5,624 nt of DNA, from the NCBI GenBank assembly GCA_038231615.1, contig JBBRLA010000583.1, forward strand, positions 1-5,624, read 5' to 3'. This stretch comes from JBBRLA01 sp038231615. Lineage in GTDB: Bacteria > Myxococcota_A > Polyangia > Palsa-1104 > JAEUJZ01. Numbering within the stretch: position 1 is the stretch's first letter; every line of letters begins with the position of its first letter. Positions 5,618-5,624 of this stretch are shown piece by piece. Under the pieces are notes generated by a model, which was not told the origin of the DNA, ran no database searches, and worked only from the letters and a program-made list of their open reading frames with translations. Made by a program: the position numbers and the translations under genes.

Positions 5618-5624
5618 TACAAAA

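Noticed and set aside
5594..5624. Hairpin at right edge as an intrinsic terminator
   Set aside because: No T-run follows the stem on the plus strand within the window (TACAAAA), and on the minus strand the T's come before the stem.
5469..5624. tRNA or known riboswitch in the leader of gene B
   Set aside because: No tRNA T-loop consensus or cloverleaf, and no conserved core of c-di-GMP or other common riboswitches could be matched by eye.

Overview
The window is GC-rich (clearly so in the coding parts) and looks like chromosomal DNA from a Gram-negative bacterium that respires with multihaem cytochromes. An octahaem c-type cytochrome, exported proteins with repeated carboxypeptidase-regulatory-like folds and an MsrB would all fit Myxococcota, other former Deltaproteobacteria or Acidobacteriota. 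I cannot fix the taxon from sequence alone. I see no IS element, CRISPR array, tRNA or rRNA.

Layout. At the left, 1-250 is non-coding and holds a strong hairpin, 10-bp-period tandem repeats, a small GC-rich inverted repeat and a good sigma70-like promoter. This promoter leads into msrB (251-691, plus strand), a complete peptide-methionine (R)-S-oxide reductase. Everything else is on the minus strand, so read it from right to left: an inverted-repeat-rich leader (about 5518-5617); a small exported four-cysteine protein B (5468-5001); an intrinsic terminator (4979-4943); a membrane-anchored protein with about five carboxypeptidase-regulatory-like beta-sandwich repeats and an Ala/Pro tail (4886-3159, TTG start); a second small exported four-cysteine protein A, clearly a paralogue of B (3109-2570); and an exported eight-CXXCH cytochrome with a HEAT-like C-terminus (2504-675). 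The cytochrome gene runs tail to tail into msrB, and the two coding regions overlap by 17 bp.

How the genes may work together. All four minus-strand products carry export signals or an N-terminal membrane anchor, so the locus builds periplasmic, outer-membrane or surface parts. The short gaps (49 and 65 nt) between the repeat protein, paralogue A and the cytochrome suggest one transcript. Protein B sits upstream, behind a terminator, so it may be made in larger amount, with the rest expressed by read-through or from an unseen promoter. A link between the beta-sandwich protein, the A/B family and the cytochrome is inferred from gene order only. The A/B family is the least familiar element and the best candidate for something undescribed.
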